Origin: Oscillibacter sp. UBA6647 | Lineage (GTDB): Bacteria > Bacillota > Clostridia > Oscillospirales > Oscillospiraceae | Reading direction: 5' to 3' | Length of the DNA stretch: 60,361 bases | NCBI GenBank assembly: GCA_002455655.1 | Contig: DKLF01000044.1 | Location: forward strand, 1-60,361 | Shown: positions 41,770 to 50,169 of the stretch, piece after piece | How the letters are laid out: every line of letters starts with the position of its first letter | Position numbering within the stretch: the first letter of the stretch is position 1 | The notes under the pieces: model-generated | The model's input: the letters and a program-made list of their open reading frames with translations, nothing else | Database searches by the model: none | What the model was told of the DNA's origin: nothing | Translations under genes and position numbers: made by a program

Positions 41770-42629
41770 TGGAACTCTGGTTTAGCGAATTTCACACGCC
41801 GGATGTCAAGCTCAGCATTCGGGTTAATCGGCACCTGTACTCGCACAAAAGTGAGTATCAGCAGATCGATATTTATGATACGCCCGAGTTTGGACGGGTT
41901 TTGGCGCTTGACGGGAACGTGATGCTGACGGAGCGGGACGAATTTATCTATGATGAGATGGTCACCCATGTTCCGATGGCGGTCCACCCCAACATTCAGG
42001 ATGTGCTGGTCATTGGCGCGGGAGACGGCGGCGTAGTGCGGGAACTGGCCCGCTACGACACGATCCGGTCCATCGATCTGGTGGAAATGGACGAACAAGT
42101 GGTGGAGGCATGCCGGATCTATCTGCCGGAGAACGCCTGCCGGCTGGACGATGAGCGGGTGCATATCTATTTTGACAACGCCCTGCGCTTCATCCGCCGC
42201 CGCAAAGCGCAGTACGACCTGATCATCGTGGACTCCACCGATCCGTTCGGACCGTCGGAGCCCTATTTCACAAGAGAGTTTTACGGGAGCTGCTGTAATG
42301 CGCTGCGCGAGGACGGAATTATGGTCAACCAGCAGGGCAGCCCCTTTTACCGCCATGACTCAGAGGCCATGCAGCGCAGCCATAAGCGGATTGTCAGCAC
42401 ATTCCCCATCAGCCGGGTCTATCAGGCGCATATCCCGACCTATGCCGCCGGCTATTGGCTCTTTGGCTTCGCCAGCAAAAAATACCATCCCGTGGATGAT
42501 CTCGATGCTGAGAGATGGCGCGCACTGCATTTGGACACGCAGTATTATACGGCCCGCCTTCACACCGGGGCTTTCTGCCTGCCTGCGTTTTTGGAAAAAC
42601 TGCTGTTGGAGGTGGAGGAGAAATCATGA
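41769..42629 (+). CDS. speE: Spermidine synthase
   Basis: A 286-aa aminopropyltransferase of typical length. Motifs include YQQIDIYDTPEFGRVLALDG near residue 31, the nucleotide-binding VIGAGDGGVVREL near 80, VEMDEQVVEACR near 103, and the catalytic-Asp region IVDSTDPFGPSEPYF near 155. It transfers aminopropyl from decarboxylated AdoMet to putrescine and releases 5'-methylthioadenosine. SpeD, needed for decarboxylated AdoMet, is not in the window. Start and stop overlap its neighbours (speA by 1 nt, speB by ATGA). Confidence 0.94.
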   Translation: MELWFSEFHTPDVKLSIRVNRHLYSHKSEYQQIDIYDTPEFGRVLALDGNVMLTERDEFIYDEMVTHVPMAVHPNIQDVLVIGAGDGGVVRELARYDTIRSIDLVEMDEQVVEACRIYLPENACRLDDERVHIYFDNALRFIRRRKAQYDLIIVDSTDPFGPSEPYFTREFYGSCCNALREDGIMVNQQGSPFYRHDSEAMQRSHKRIVSTFPISRVYQAHIPTYAAGYWLFGFASKKYHPVDDLDAERWRALHLDTQYYTARLHTGAFCLPAFLEKLLLEVEEKS

Positions 42630-43489
42630 GGCCTAATGTTGAAACGTTTATTGGCTGCGACTGTGCTTATGAGGACGCCGAGATCGTTTTGTTCGGAGCG
42701 CCCTTTGATTCCACCACCAGTTACCGGCCGGGGGCCAGATTCGGATCTTCCGCCATGAGACACGAGAGCTTTGGTCTTGAGACATACAGCCCGTATCAGG
42801 ACCGGGACTTGTCCGACTGCCGCATTTTCGACAGCGGAGATTTAGAGCTTTGCTTTGGAAGCGCGGAGTCTGCGCTCGGCGACATTGAAAAACGGACGGC
42901 TGAAATTTTGCGGGACGGGAAGCGCCCCCTGCTTTTAGGGGGAGAACACTTGGTCACGCTGGGGGCTATTCGCGCCGTGAGCCGAAAGTTCCCAAAGCTC
43001 CACCTCATCCACTTTGACGCCCACGCGGATCTGCGCAGCGAATATCTGGGCGCCGAGCTGAGCCATGCCTGTGTGATCCGCCGCTGCCATGATCGTTTAG
43101 GGGATGGACGAATCCATCAATTCTGCATTCGGAGCGGCGACCGGACGGAATATCAGTTTGCAAAGGAACACACGGATTTGCATCCCTTCTGCTTCGGCGG
43201 TCTGGAGGGATTGGTTGAGCAATTGCGCGCCTCGGATGCGCCGGTTTATTTGACCATTGACTTGGACTGCCTTGACCCGGCTGTATTTCCCGGCACGGGA
43301 ACTCCGGAGGCCGGCGGAGTGACCTTTATGGAATTGCTGAACGCGATCCGTTTAGCAGGCCGGACAAATATCGTCGGGGCGGATTTAAATGAACTCGCGC
43401 CGATGTTGGACCCAAGCGGAGCCTCGACCGCGACAGCCTGCAAGGTACTGCGGGAGCTGCTGCTCTGCCTCTCGGAAAACCAAGGATAA
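42626..43489 (+). CDS. speB: Agmatinase-like ureohydrolase
   Basis: A 287-aa member of the arginase/agmatinase family. Metal ligands are visible in LLLGGEHLVTLGA (His), HFDAHADLRSEYLG (Asp, His, Asp) and TIDLDCLDPAVFPG (two Asp). GTGTPEAGGVTF near residue 225 is typical. It would hydrolyse agmatine to putrescine and urea, linking SpeA to SpeE. The ATG at 42626 overlaps the speE stop; a longer in-frame extension would lie inside speE and is rejected. Confidence 0.93.
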   Translation: MRPNVETFIGCDCAYEDAEIVLFGAPFDSTTSYRPGARFGSSAMRHESFGLETYSPYQDRDLSDCRIFDSGDLELCFGSAESALGDIEKRTAEILRDGKRPLLLGGEHLVTLGAIRAVSRKFPKLHLIHFDAHADLRSEYLGAELSHACVIRRCHDRLGDGRIHQFCIRSGDRTEYQFAKEHTDLHPFCFGGLEGLVEQLRASDAPVYLTIDLDCLDPAVFPGTGTPEAGGVTFMELLNAIRLAGRTNIVGADLNELAPMLDPSGASTATACKVLRELLLCLSENQG

Positions 43490-43501
43490 GGAGTAGGATC
43501 A

Positions 43502-43657
43502 ATGGCGCCGATTGTACGGAAATTTGGCGGCGGCTCGGTAGCTGACGCCCAAAAGATGCAAAATATCTACAGCAAAAACCGCCCGGCGACGGCCGAATTA
43601 CCCGAAAGGAACATGCGGAGGTCCCTCCGCTTATTTTTGAAAGGAGAAATCAAATGA
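43502..43657 (+). pseudogene. Aspartokinase N-terminal fragment (51 codons)
   Basis: A short frame with an AAGGAG site starts MAPIVRKFGGGSVADAQKM, the ATP-binding N-terminus of aspartate kinases (KFGGxSVAD). Similarity stops after about 23 residues and the rest of the kinase is gone. The frame ends by overlapping the ATG of the next gene as ATGA and includes a terminator-like hairpin. Aspartokinase supplies aspartate semialdehyde, a substrate of the carboxy(nor)spermidine route encoded downstream, so a full gene probably once stood here. It may be kept as a translational leader. Confidence 0.7.
43615..43638 (+). terminator. Hairpin with T-run inside the aspartokinase fragment
   Basis: A 6-7-bp GC stem (gcggag at 43615-43620 with ctccgc at 43625-43630) followed by ttattttt, 16 nt before the dehydrogenase start codon. 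Translation of the short upstream frame would disrupt it, so it may act as a coupling or attenuation device. Confidence 0.5.
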
Positions 43658-44913
43658 ACAAGGTATTGGTGATTGGATGCGGCGGTGTTGCATCCGTGGC
43701 AATTAAAAAGTGCTGTCAGGTTAGCGAGGTCTTTACGGACCTTTGCATTGCCAGCAGAACCAAAGCGAACTGTGACCGGCTGGCGGCCGAATTGGAAGGG
43801 AAAACCGCCACCCGGATTACGACGGCACAGGTGGATGCGGACGATGTACAGCAGGTGATCGACCTCATCAACCGCTACAAGCCCGATCTGGTGATGAACA
43901 TTGCCCTTCCCTACCAAGATCTTACCATCATGGACGCATGCCTTGCCTGCGGCGTCAACTATATGGATACGGCCAACTATGAACCGGAGGACACGGACGA
44001 TCCGCTGTGGCGGGATGCTTATGAAAAGCGCTGCAAGGAAAAGGGCTTTTCCGCCTATTTTGATTACAGCTGGCAGTGGGCGTACCGCGAAAAATTCGAA
44101 AAGGCCGGATTGACAGCGCTCCTTGGCTGCGGGTTTGACCCCGGTGTGACGCAGGCGTATTGCGCCCACGCGAAAAAGCACGAGTTTGACACCATCGACA
44201 CAATAGACATTCTCGACTGCAACGGTGGAGATCACGGCTATGCGTTTGCCACCAATTTCAATCCCGAGGTCAATTTGCGGGAGGTTTCCGCACCCGGAAG
44301 CTATTGGGAAGACGGGCATTGGGTGGAAATTCCACCGATGAGCATCAAGCAGGAATATGAGTTTGACGCGGTTGGTCAAAAGGATATGTATCTGCTCCAC
44401 CATGAGGAGATCGAGTCTCTGGCGGAAAACATTCCGGAGGTAAAGCGCATCCGCTTTTTCATGACATTTGGTCAGAGCTATCTGACCCACATGAAGTGCC
44501 TCGAGAATGTGGGGCTGCTCTCCACCGCGCCCATCGAATTTAACGGGCAGCAAATCGTGCCGATCAAGTTCCTGAAAGCGCTGCTGCCGGACCCCGCCGG
44601 TCTGGGCCCCCGCACCCACGGAAAAACCAATATCGGCTGCATTTTTACGGGGAAAAAGGACGGTAAGGAGAAGTCCTATTATATCTACAATGTCTGCGAT
44701 CATCAGGCGTGCTACAAAGAGGTGGGCAGTCAGGCAATCAGCTACACCACCGGAGTACCCGCCATGTGCGGCGCACTGATGCTGCTGAGCGGAAAGTGGA
44801 ATCAGACGGGCGTGCACACGGTGGAGGAGTTTGACCCGGACCCCTTCCTCGCCGCATTGGATCAATACGGACTGCCCCACAGTGAAAGCCACAACCCAGT
44901 GCCGGTGGACTGA
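43654..44913 (+). CDS. Carboxy(nor)spermidine dehydrogenase (saccharopine dehydrogenase family)
   Basis: A 419-aa protein of the saccharopine dehydrogenase fold. It has KVLVIGCGGVASVAIKKCCQ at the start, MNIALPYQDLTIMDACLACG near residue 86 and YMDTANYEPEDT following. Its length, the DYSWQWAYREKFEKAGLTAL segment and tight coupling to an NspC homologue identify it as carboxy(nor)spermidine dehydrogenase. It reductively condenses aspartate semialdehyde with putrescine or diaminopropane. It overlaps nspC by 1 nt. Confidence 0.92.
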   Translation: MNKVLVIGCGGVASVAIKKCCQVSEVFTDLCIASRTKANCDRLAAELEGKTATRITTAQVDADDVQQVIDLINRYKPDLVMNIALPYQDLTIMDACLACGVNYMDTANYEPEDTDDPLWRDAYEKRCKEKGFSAYFDYSWQWAYREKFEKAGLTALLGCGFDPGVTQAYCAHAKKHEFDTIDTIDILDCNGGDHGYAFATNFNPEVNLREVSAPGSYWEDGHWVEIPPMSIKQEYEFDAVGQKDMYLLHHEEIESLAENIPEVKRIRFFMTFGQSYLTHMKCLENVGLLSTAPIEFNGQQIVPIKFLKALLPDPAGLGPRTHGKTNIGCIFTGKKDGKEKSYYIYNVCDHQACYKEVGSQAISYTTGVPAMCGALMLLSGKWNQTGVHTVEEFDPDPFLAALDQYGLPHSESHNPVPVD

Positions 44914-46121
44914 TGGAAATTACCACGGCGCAGGTTTTTTCGGGGCTGGCATGGCAGGACCCGGGCGTTTTGTTCTCCGCCTTGCCGACGCCCTGCTATG
45001 TCATTGACGAAGAACAACTGGAGCGCAACGGCGCCTGTCTTGCGGCTCTGGCAAAACGCACCGGGTGCAAGGTACTCTTGGCGCAAAAGGCCTTTTCCAA
45101 CTTTGATTTTTACCCGCTTTTGGAAGGCTGTCTTGCGGGGACAGCGGCCAGCGGGCTGTACGAAGCGAGGCTGGGCAAGGAAGAGATGGGCGACAGGGAG
45201 GTCCATGTGTTTTGCGCTGCCTATCGGGAGGACAGCTTTGAGGAGTTGCTGGACTATGCCGACCACATTGTATTCAATTCTCCCAATCAGCTGAGACGGT
45301 TTGGAGGAAAGGCAAAGCGGCGGGGAAAGAGCGTTGGCCTGCGAATCAATCCCGAGTGCTCCACGCAGGAAGGCCATGGCATCTATGATCCCTGTGGGCC
45401 GGCAAGCCGGCTGGGGACGACGCGCGGGCTCTGGGACAAGGAAATGACCGAGGAACTGATCTGCCTTTTGGACGGACTTCATTTTCACACGCTTTGCGAA
45501 CAAAACGCGGACGATCTTGCGCGCACGCTGCAAGCCGTGGAGGAACGTTTTGGAAAATTTCTACCCCGCATGAAGTGGCTGAATATGGGGGGAGGACATC
45601 ATATTACCCAAGCGGGCTATGATATGGAAGTTCTCGAAAAAACAATCGCCTACGCGCAAAACACTTGGGGCGTTGCGGTCTATCTGGAGCCGGGAGAGGC
45701 CGTTGCCTTAAACGCGGGCTATCTGGTCAGCCGTGTGCTGGACGTGATCGAAAACGGAGCCGTTCAAATCGCAGTTCTGGATGCCAGCGCCGCGTGCCAT
45801 ATGCCGGATGTGCTGGAGATGCCCTACCAGCCGCCGGTTTATTGCGCGAGTACCGATCCCTCCAACGGTTATCCGTACCGCTTGGCTGGGCCTACCTGCC
45901 TTGCGGGAGATGTGATCGGAGCGTATCATTTTCCGCGGCGTCTCAAGACGGGGGACATGGTGTTGTTCGGCGATATGGCCATTTATACAACCTGCAAAAA
46001 TAACACCTTCAACGGAATGCCTCTGCCGGATATTTGGAAGCTGGACAAGGAAAAACAGCTTGTCCGGCTGACCGAATTTGGTTATGAGGATTTCAAGCGG
46101 CGCTTGGGAAAGGATATATAA
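44913..46121 (+). CDS. nspC: Carboxy(nor)spermidine decarboxylase
   Basis: A 402-aa alanine-racemase-fold (group IV) PLP decarboxylase. The PLP lysine is in KVLLAQKAFSNFDFYPLL near residue 52; INPECSTQEGHGIYDPCGP lies near 145, the HFHTLCEQNAD segment near 190, the Gly-rich NMGGGHHIT near 226 and the EPGEAV segment near 259. It removes CO2 from carboxy(nor)spermidine to give spermidine or norspermidine. Last gene of the operon, followed by a strong terminator. Confidence 0.94.
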   Translation: MEITTAQVFSGLAWQDPGVLFSALPTPCYVIDEEQLERNGACLAALAKRTGCKVLLAQKAFSNFDFYPLLEGCLAGTAASGLYEARLGKEEMGDREVHVFCAAYREDSFEELLDYADHIVFNSPNQLRRFGGKAKRRGKSVGLRINPECSTQEGHGIYDPCGPASRLGTTRGLWDKEMTEELICLLDGLHFHTLCEQNADDLARTLQAVEERFGKFLPRMKWLNMGGGHHITQAGYDMEVLEKTIAYAQNTWGVAVYLEPGEAVALNAGYLVSRVLDVIENGAVQIAVLDASAACHMPDVLEMPYQPPVYCASTDPSNGYPYRLAGPTCLAGDVIGAYHFPRRLKTGDMVLFGDMAIYTTCKNNTFNGMPLPDIWKLDKEKQLVRLTEFGYEDFKRRLGKDI

Positions 46122-46244
46122 GGGGGAAGACTGCAGAGTAAGACTATTTCCAAGATCCCCATTGACCCAATATTGCCGCTCCATGCGGAGTTGGGCGGCT
46201 TTCTTTGCAGGAAAATCTGTCACGCTGCACTGACCCCGAAAATA

Positions 46245-46284
46245 GCTCCCACAGTGAACGCATCTTTGCGTTTACCGTGGGAGC
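46245..46284. terminator. Bidirectional terminator between nspC and the DeoR gene
   Basis: An 18-bp stem with two mismatches (46245-46262 with 46267-46284) and a 4-nt loop lies between the convergent ends of the polyamine operon and the DeoR regulator. T-rich runs follow on both strands, so it can serve both. Confidence 0.88.
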
Positions 46285-46324
46285 GTTCCTTTATTTAATG
46301 GCAAATTTCAAGCGGAATCCTGCG

Positions 46325-47119
46325 TCAAACAGGTACCTCTCCGCCGGTATCAAGAGCATAATCGAGATGAATTTGATTTTCCCGACAGAACTCTGTCCAC
46401 TGGTTTGGCAGATACGCATCCGTGATGATAACGTCAACGGATTTCAGGTTGCCAAACAGAAGGTTGGCGCTGGCGTCGAACTTGGTGTGGTCCAGCAGAA
46501 GAATCTTCTGCTGCGAATGGAGCAGCATATTTGCGCGAACCTTCGATTCGTCGAAGTGATTGTCCGACATACCCTGCTCCAGCGTGACCTTCGGACAACT
46601 GATAAAGGAGCGGTCTGCAAAGTAGCCGGAGAGCGTGTCCGTGGTATGATACCCGACAAAGGAAGAAGTTCTGCTGCGGAAAGAGCCCCCCAGACAGATC
46701 AAATTGATGTTGGAAATCTGATCGTTGCATAGGTCGCAGATCAAAAGAGAGTTCGTAATAATAGTAATGTTGAGTTTTTTGCTCAGCAGCAGCTCCGCCA
46801 GCGTAAGACAGGTCGTGCTGGAGTCCAGCATAATCACGTCGTTTTCCCGCACATAGCGCAGTGCCTGACGGGCCAGTCGGGATTTCAAATCCGGGTAATA
46901 CACCTTGCGAAGCTTGGTCGGATAGCTCTTGTCGTATTTATCCATCAGATAGGCGCCGCCGTGTGTCCTGGTCAGTTTACCGATGGATTCCAGCTCTTTT
47001 AAATCGCGGCGGATGGTCTCTTCGCTGCATTGCAGCTTCTTACTCAGGTTTGGGATCAATACGCTTCCGTTCTTTGTCAGCTCCTGCTCAATGGCGGTCT
47101 GACGATCAATTTTCAGCAC
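46325..47119 (-). CDS. DeoR/GlpR-family transcriptional regulator
   Basis: A 264-aa repressor-type protein with an N-terminal winged HTH (LIPNLSKKLQCSEETIRRDL, then LESIGKLTRTHGGAYL at about residues 20-58) and a C-terminal DeoR effector domain. The effector domain has the phosphosugar-binding signatures VIMLDSSTTCLTLAELL near 93 and LLLDHTKFDASANLLFGNL near 205. Such regulators respond to sugar phosphates. A GTG start at 47119 is preferred: it gives the usual MLKIDRQ opening and places the GGGGGA site at normal distance; an ATG at 47125 would be too close. It is divergent from the NhaC/mtn operon and probably controls it. Confidence 0.88.
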   Translation of the reverse strand: MLKIDRQTAIEQELTKNGSVLIPNLSKKLQCSEETIRRDLKELESIGKLTRTHGGAYLMDKYDKSYPTKLRKVYYPDLKSRLARQALRYVRENDVIMLDSSTTCLTLAELLLSKKLNITIITNSLLICDLCNDQISNINLICLGGSFRSRTSSFVGYHTTDTLSGYFADRSFISCPKVTLEQGMSDNHFDESKVRANMLLHSQQKILLLDHTKFDASANLLFGNLKSVDVIITDAYLPNQWTEFCRENQIHLDYALDTGGEVPV

Positions 47120-47125
47120 AGACAT

Positions 47126-47466
47126 TCCCCCAGTTCCCACAAGTATAGTAGATATTTTTGGGAATTGCAAGATAATTGCGCTTAATATCAACACAAATCA
47201 ACGTTTATATGTTTATATTGCAAAACTTTACCTATAATCATTCATACACATTGTAATAAAATGTGCAAATTGCAAAATTGTATGTTGATTTATGTTAATT
47301 TTTGTTTTATTATTTTGATGTGGAAGAGCGAAGCGAAAGGAGGGAGATGGTCGCTCGCTTCGGCTGTCAAAAAATCGCAGCAAATGAGTAGCACCACTGC
47401 ACATATCCAATTGGCCCGCCTTACAGACATCGGATTGTTGAAAATGCAAAACGAAAGGGGAAAATC
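47126..47466. promoter_or_regulatory. Divergent control region of the DeoR gene and the nhaC-mtn operon
   Basis: A very AT-rich 340-bp gap. It contains repeats that could be DeoR operators: tatgttgattt (47281-47291) and tatgttaattt (47293-47303) in tandem, and fttata-type repeats near 47203-47217. A TATAAT at 47233-47238 is a possible -10 box, without a convincing -35. A GGAGGGAG near 47339-47346 opens no clear gene. Assignment as operator is inferred from position. Confidence 0.4.
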
Positions 47467-48813
47467 ATGGACAATGGAAATAAGAAGGGAAACTTTATCG
47501 GTCTTTTGCCTCTGATCATTTTTATCGCGCTGTACATCATTTCCACCGCGATTACCGGCGATGCCGGAACGATGCCTCTGAACGTTGGTATTCTCATTGC
47601 AATTATTTTCGCATTTATTTTCTGCCACAAAAAGTGCAGGGCCGACGGCCTGAAATTCGATGACATGGTTACAAGCTTCTGCAAAGGCGGCGGCGACGAC
47701 ACGCTAATCCTGATGTTTTTCATTTTCCTGGAGGCTGGTATTTTTTACTGCGTGGCCGGCGGTATGGGCGCGGTTGATTCCGTTTCCAATCTGGGATTGA
47801 AGCTGCTGCCGGCAAACATGGTTCTGCCCGGCCTGTTCCTGATTGGCTGTGTACTGAGCTTTTCCATGGGAACCTCTATGGGCACGGTCACCGCCCTGAT
47901 GCCCATTGGCATCGACATCGCCGCCAAGACCGGCATGAGTCTGCCGCTGGTTTGCGGAATTGTCGTTTCCGGGGCCATGTTCGGCGACAACCTTTCTTTC
48001 ATCTCCGATACGACGATTGCCGCCACCCGGACGCAGGAGGTGCAGATGAAGGATAAGTTTAATGCCAACTTCCTGATGGTCCTGCCCGCTGTGATTATTA
48101 CCTTTGCCCTGTGTATCTTCCAATCCAGCGCCGCGTCTCTGGATAAAAGCACACTAACCTGGAATCTGGTGCAATTGCTTCCCTATGTGCTGGTCATCGT
48201 GCTGTCGCTCATGGGCGTGCATGTCATTTTGGCCATGGGCGCCGCTATATTGGCGGGTCTCGTAATCGGTGTTGCGCAGGGCAGTTTCACACTGGCCACA
48301 GCGCTCTCTACCGTCGGCGATGGAATCAAATGCATGGAGGACACCGCTGCAATTGCTGTTATGGTTGGCGGCCTGGTGGCGCTGATGAGCTATCTGGGTG
48401 GGATCGACTGGCTTCTGAACAAGCTGACCAAGCGGGTTAAGAGCAGCCGCGGAGCAGAGCTATCCATTGCGGCGCTGGTCACATTGCTGGATTTGGCGAC
48501 TACCAACAACACCATCTCCATCATCACCGCCGGCCCCATTGCCAAGGATATCTCCGATGAGTTCGGCGTTTCCCGCGTACGTACCGCCAGCATTCTCGAC
48601 CTGTTCTCCTCAGCCGGAAACGGTGTGTGCCCTTGGGCGGGGCAGATTCTGGCCGCCGCAGGTCTGGCCGGGGTTTCCACGCTGTCCATCGTTCCGTTTT
48701 GCTGGTACAGCATTTTGATGTTTGTTTTTGGCATTTTCTTTATTTTAATCGGCTGGCCCAAGGGCCTTCCTTCCAGCAGTGGGAAAAAGGATGCAAAAAA
48801 AGCTGCAAAGTGA
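47467..48813 (+). CDS. NhaC-family Na+/H+ antiporter-like transporter
   Basis: A 448-aa membrane protein with about 11 helices. Family segments are FSMGTSMGTVTALMPIGI near residue 138, SGAMFGDNLSFISDTTIAAT near 170, and TTNNTISIITAGPIAKDIS near 345. NhaC-type proteins exchange protons or sodium for cations or small metabolites (for example malate/lactate). At the head of a methylthioribose-type operon it may import or export the pathway substrate or an end product. RBS: AAAGGGG 7 nt upstream. A strong hairpin separates it from mtnK. Confidence 0.85.
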   Translation: MDNGNKKGNFIGLLPLIIFIALYIISTAITGDAGTMPLNVGILIAIIFAFIFCHKKCRADGLKFDDMVTSFCKGGGDDTLILMFFIFLEAGIFYCVAGGMGAVDSVSNLGLKLLPANMVLPGLFLIGCVLSFSMGTSMGTVTALMPIGIDIAAKTGMSLPLVCGIVVSGAMFGDNLSFISDTTIAATRTQEVQMKDKFNANFLMVLPAVIITFALCIFQSSAASLDKSTLTWNLVQLLPYVLVIVLSLMGVHVILAMGAAILAGLVIGVAQGSFTLATALSTVGDGIKCMEDTAAIAVMVGGLVALMSYLGGIDWLLNKLTKRVKSSRGAELSIAALVTLLDLATTNNTISIITAGPIAKDISDEFGVSRVRTASILDLFSSAGNGVCPWAGQILAAAGLAGVSTLSIVPFCWYSILMFVFGIFFILIGWPKGLPSSSGKKDAKKAAK

Positions 48814-48874
48814 TATAAAATAAATAGACAAAGCGCGCTAAGAGCAGATCGTAATTTCTGATCCGGCGCGGAGA

Positions 48875-48909
48875 GGATAGGGGGGATCGAATCGCCCCCT
48901 ATCCTTTCC
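48875..48909 (+). terminator. Hairpin between the antiporter and mtnK genes
   Basis: A 10-bp stem (48875-48884 with 48895-48904) with an inner gat/atc pairing, followed by a short T run. It may reduce transcription into mtnK or protect the upstream message. Confidence 0.6.
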
Positions 48910-48938
48910 GCCTCAACAGAAGAGGAAGGATGTATCCA

Positions 48939-50156
48939 ATGTCTGAGTTTGGTCAGTTTTTCTTAATGAAGGTCAATGATATCAGGCGCTATACCGTTGA
49001 CGTTCTGCATTATTTTCAACCGGGCGACGACATCCAGTGTGTTGAGATCGGTGATGGAAATATCAACTATGTGTTTCGGGCCTGGACGGAAAAGGACGGA
49101 AGATCAATCATCGTCAAGCAGGCGGACAAGCTGCTTCGATCTTCGGGACGTCCGCTGGACATCTACCGCAGCAAGATCGAGGCTCAGATTTTGATGCTGG
49201 AGAGTGAGCTGGCGCCTGATTACATTCCGAAGGTCCTTCGCTATGACGAAACCATGGCGGCACTGTCTATGGAGGATATCTCCGCCTATGGCAATCTCCG
49301 CAAGGAGCTGATGGCAAATCACGTCTATTCGCATCTGGGCGAAAATCTCTCCACCTTTTTAGCCGATGTGCTGCTGCCCACCACCGATCTTGTTATGGAC
49401 CCGCAAGAGAAGAAAAAGCAGGTCAAGTTCTTTATCAATCCGGAGCTGTGCGACATCACAGAGGATTTGGTTTTGACGGAACCCTACTACGAGCCCTATT
49501 ACAATCCCCACAACAAAAACATCATCACTCCCGGCAACGAGGCGTTTGTCCATGAGTTTCTCGCAGAGGATGAGGCCTTGAAGACTGAGGTTGCCCTACT
49601 CCGCAACAATTTCATGAACAATGCGCAGGCTTTGATCCACGGCGATCTGCACACCGGCTCCATTTTTGCAAACGCGCAGGGCGTGAAAGTCATTGATCCG
49701 GAGTTTGCGTTTTACGGCCCGATGGGCTATGATATCGGGAATATTATTGGAAATCTCTTTTTCTCGTGGGCGAATAAGGCGTTTACCATGCCTGTGGAAA
49801 AGGAGGTGCTGGCAGCGCTGGAAACCACCATTGCCGAGTTGTATGACAAGACCCGCGAAAAGCTGGAGACTAAGTACGACGAGCTGGTGAGCTTTCCGTT
49901 CTACCGCACCACGGGTTTTAAAAAGCAGTATCTGGACAGTGTCATGGCGGATGCCGTCGGCTATGCCGGAACGGAGATCGTCCGCCGGGTTGTGGGGGAT
50001 TCCAAGGTGATGGAGGTAACAAGCGTCACCGATCCTGCTGTTCGGATTCCCATGGAACGGGCTCTCATCAAGCAGGGCGTGGCCCTGATTAAAAAGCGGG
50101 CAATTTTTCACACCGGCGCGGAGCTGACCGAGCAATTCCGCCTGATTTTGGCATAA
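48939..50156 (+). CDS. mtnK: S-methyl-5-thioribose kinase
   Basis: A 405-aa kinase of the APH/choline-kinase fold. It has VEIGDGNINYVFRAW near residue 31 (the family Gly loop), SIIVKQADKLLRSSG, the Brenner-type ALIHGDLHTGSIF near 230 and the DPE motif VIDPEFAFYGPMGYDIGN near 251. MtnK phosphorylates C1 of methylthioribose; related enzymes also accept 5-deoxyribose. The ATG at 48939 is preferred over 48930 because the AGGAAGG site is 9 nt away. 13 nt before mtnA. Confidence 0.93.
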   Translation: MSEFGQFFLMKVNDIRRYTVDVLHYFQPGDDIQCVEIGDGNINYVFRAWTEKDGRSIIVKQADKLLRSSGRPLDIYRSKIEAQILMLESELAPDYIPKVLRYDETMAALSMEDISAYGNLRKELMANHVYSHLGENLSTFLADVLLPTTDLVMDPQEKKKQVKFFINPELCDITEDLVLTEPYYEPYYNPHNKNIITPGNEAFVHEFLAEDEALKTEVALLRNNFMNNAQALIHGDLHTGSIFANAQGVKVIDPEFAFYGPMGYDIGNIIGNLFFSWANKAFTMPVEKEVLAALETTIAELYDKTREKLETKYDELVSFPFYRTTGFKKQYLDSVMADAVGYAGTEIVRRVVGDSKVMEVTSVTDPAVRIPMERALIKQGVALIKKRAIFHTGAELTEQFRLILA

Positions 50157-50169
50157 GGAGGCACTTATC

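Noticed and set aside
43567..44892. 441-codon minus-strand frame
   Set aside because: Mirror of the carboxy(nor)spermidine dehydrogenase gene.
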